From Candidatus Zhuqueibacterota bacterium (GTDB lineage: Bacteria; SM23-31; B21-G16): a stretch of DNA of 6,856 nucleotides. The DNA is taken from positions 1 through 6,856 of the forward strand of contig QNDJ01000083.1 in the NCBI GenBank assembly GCA_003644825.1, in the 5' to 3' direction. Made by a program: the position numbers and the translations under genes. Under the pieces are notes generated by a model that was not told where the DNA came from, did no database searches, and saw only the letters and a list, made by a program, of their open reading frames with translations. Shown here piece by piece: positions 5,679 through 6,856 of this stretch (position 1 is the first letter of the stretch; each line of letters begins with the position of its first letter).

Positions 5679-6856
5679 ATGAATAAAGAACAGGCAAAAG
5701 AGCTCATCAGAGATACTTTTGAATCACCCTTTGATAAAGAGAAATTTGTTATCTTTATTAAAAATCTTTTGAACAAAATTGAAGAAAAGCCCTTTGCTTA
5801 TCAGGGTAACTACATCCCGGATGCTTTTAAACCATATATTACCTTATTAGAACGTATTGGAAAATATAACGACGGTAAAAATAAAATTGATTTACTTATA
5901 GTAAAACTCAAAAAAGAAACCTCTCTGGAAAGAGCAAGGACTATGCAGAGGAATTTTATTGCCCGGTATCTTAAAGGGAGCAGAGGTGGAGATTTAAAAG
6001 ACGCAGCTCTTGTTGCTTTTGTATCGCCTGATGAAGAAGACTGGCGGTTTTCTTTAGTGAAAATGGATTATCGTTTTGAAGAAGGAAAATCAGTTAGAAT
6101 AAAAGTGAAGGAAGAATTTACACCGGCTCGCAGGTGGTCATTTCTTGTTGGGAAAAATGAAAAAAGCCATACAGCTAAAAGTAGACTTGTTGACATTCTT
6201 GCTGATGATGTAAATAACCCGACTCTTGCCCTGCTTGAAGAGGCATTTAGTGTTGAGCGAGTAACGAAAGAATTCTTTGAAAAATACAGAGAACTGTTTA
6301 TACGCACCGTTGATGCTCTGGACAAAATAGTTGAAAAAGACGAAAAAATCAGAAATGATTTTGAAGCGAAAAATATCAATACTGTTGATTTTTCTAAAAA
6401 ACTTCTGGGTCAGATTGTATTTTTGTATTTTTTGCAGAAAAAAGGATGGTTCGGGGTTGAAAGAGATGCGGACTGGGGAACAGGCCCTAAGGATTTTTTA
6501 AGAAGGCTTTTTGAGAAAAGGTATACAGATTATAAAAATTTCTTTAATGATATTTTAGAGCCTCTATTTTATGAAGCGCTTAATAGAGAACGAGACGATA
6601 ATTTTTATTCATGGTTTAACTGTAAAATACCTTTTTTAAATGGTGGGCTTTTTGAGCAAATTGGTGGTTATGACTGGGTACATACAGATATAATTATTCC
6701 AGATGAACTTTTCTCCAATACTCGAAGAACTAAAGAAGGCGATACTGGAGACGGCATTCTTGATGTGTTTGACCGTTTCAATTTTACTGTTAAAGAGGAT
6801 GAACCCCTCGAAAAAGAAGTTGCAGTTGACCCTGAACTCTTGGGTAAGTTATATGA
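5679..6856 (+). CDS. Eco57I-like type IIG restriction-modification enzyme (3' partial)
   Basis: Translation from ATG 5679 gives 392 codons with no stop before the right edge. The N-terminus (FESPFDKEKF, YQGNYIPDAF, then KIDLLIVKLKKE at 69-80 and SLERARTMQRNF at 82-93) matches the amino-terminal region of the large Eco57I-type methylase/nuclease proteins common in Bacteroidota. This segment probably holds the PD-(D/E)XK-like nuclease, with D71 and the IVKLKK strand as candidate active-site parts, though I cannot assign all catalytic residues. Family-typical blocks follow: LVAFVSPDEEDWRFSLVKMD (111-130), EEFTPARRWSFLVG (145-158), LLGQIVFLYFLQKKGWFG (242-259), NGGLFE (321-326) and the DPELLGKLY element (384-392) that normally leads into the N6-adenine methylase core. 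Motifs SAM-binding FxGxG and NPPY would lie downstream, outside the window. Full-length relatives are about 1000 residues or more. With the upstream helicase it probably forms a restriction-modification defence operon. Confidence 0.9.
   Translation, partial: MNKEQAKELIRDTFESPFDKEKFVIFIKNLLNKIEEKPFAYQGNYIPDAFKPYITLLERIGKYNDGKNKIDLLIVKLKKETSLERARTMQRNFIARYLKGSRGGDLKDAALVAFVSPDEEDWRFSLVKMDYRFEEGKSVRIKVKEEFTPARRWSFLVGKNEKSHTAKSRLVDILADDVNNPTLALLEEAFSVERVTKEFFEKYRELFIRTVDALDKIVEKDEKIRNDFEAKNINTVDFSKKLLGQIVFLYFLQKKGWFGVERDADWGTGPKDFLRRLFEKRYTDYKNFFNDILEPLFYEALNRERDDNFYSWFNCKIPFLNGGLFEQIGGYDWVHTDIIIPDELFSNTRRTKEGDTGDGILDVFDRFNFTVKEDEPLEKEVAVDPELLGKLY

Noticed and set aside
6068-6379. Open frame on the - strand at 6068-6379
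   Set aside because: It is antisense to conserved blocks of the restriction-modification gene, with a Ser/Phe-rich shadow translation and no support of its own.
2243-6856. Identification as canonical DISARM or BREX
   Set aside because: DISARM encodes its PLD protein (DrmC) separately and needs DrmA and DrmB, none of which are seen. The methylase N-terminus resembles Eco57I-type enzymes rather than BREX PglX, and no other BREX gene is visible. Genes beyond the right edge could change this.

Overview
This AT-rich window most likely comes from an uncultured or environmental bacterium of the FCB group (Bacteroidota, Ignavibacteria, Cloacimonadota, Marinimicrobia and relatives). The main pointer is the first gene. 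It ends in a type IX secretion (T9SS) C-terminal sorting domain with the NYPNPFN signature, and its body is a tandem array of Reg_prop beta-propeller repeats. The lineage cannot be fixed further from the sequence alone. All genes lie on the + strand.

Layout. (1) Positions 2-1915 hold the 3' part of a secreted Reg_prop propeller protein whose start lies outside the window. (2) Positions 1916-2242 are a very AT-rich intergenic region with one plausible sigma70-type promoter (TTGATT, 17 bp, TATAAT). (3) Positions 2243-5509 encode a 1088-residue fusion of a phospholipase D-like (HKD) domain to an SNF2-type superfamily 2 helicase. Inside it, at 4853-4941, sits an in-frame array of three REP-like palindromes. 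(4) Positions 5496-5648 hold a decayed C-terminal fragment of a HepT/DUF86 toxin gene, not an intact gene. (5) From 5679 to the right edge runs the first 392 codons of an Eco57I-like type IIG restriction-modification enzyme. Its methylase core lies beyond the window.

The helicase and the restriction-modification gene are co-directional with no convincing terminator between them. They probably form a defence operon in which a PLD-fused helicase accompanies a combined methylase/nuclease. The HepT remnant between them suggests that a HepT-MNT toxin-antitoxin module once sat in the operon and was mostly deleted. The REP-like array inside the helicase reads as peptide (AQASSLS, then two copies of HKQDAC) without breaking the frame. 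It and the HepT scar are the two least ordinary signals in the window.
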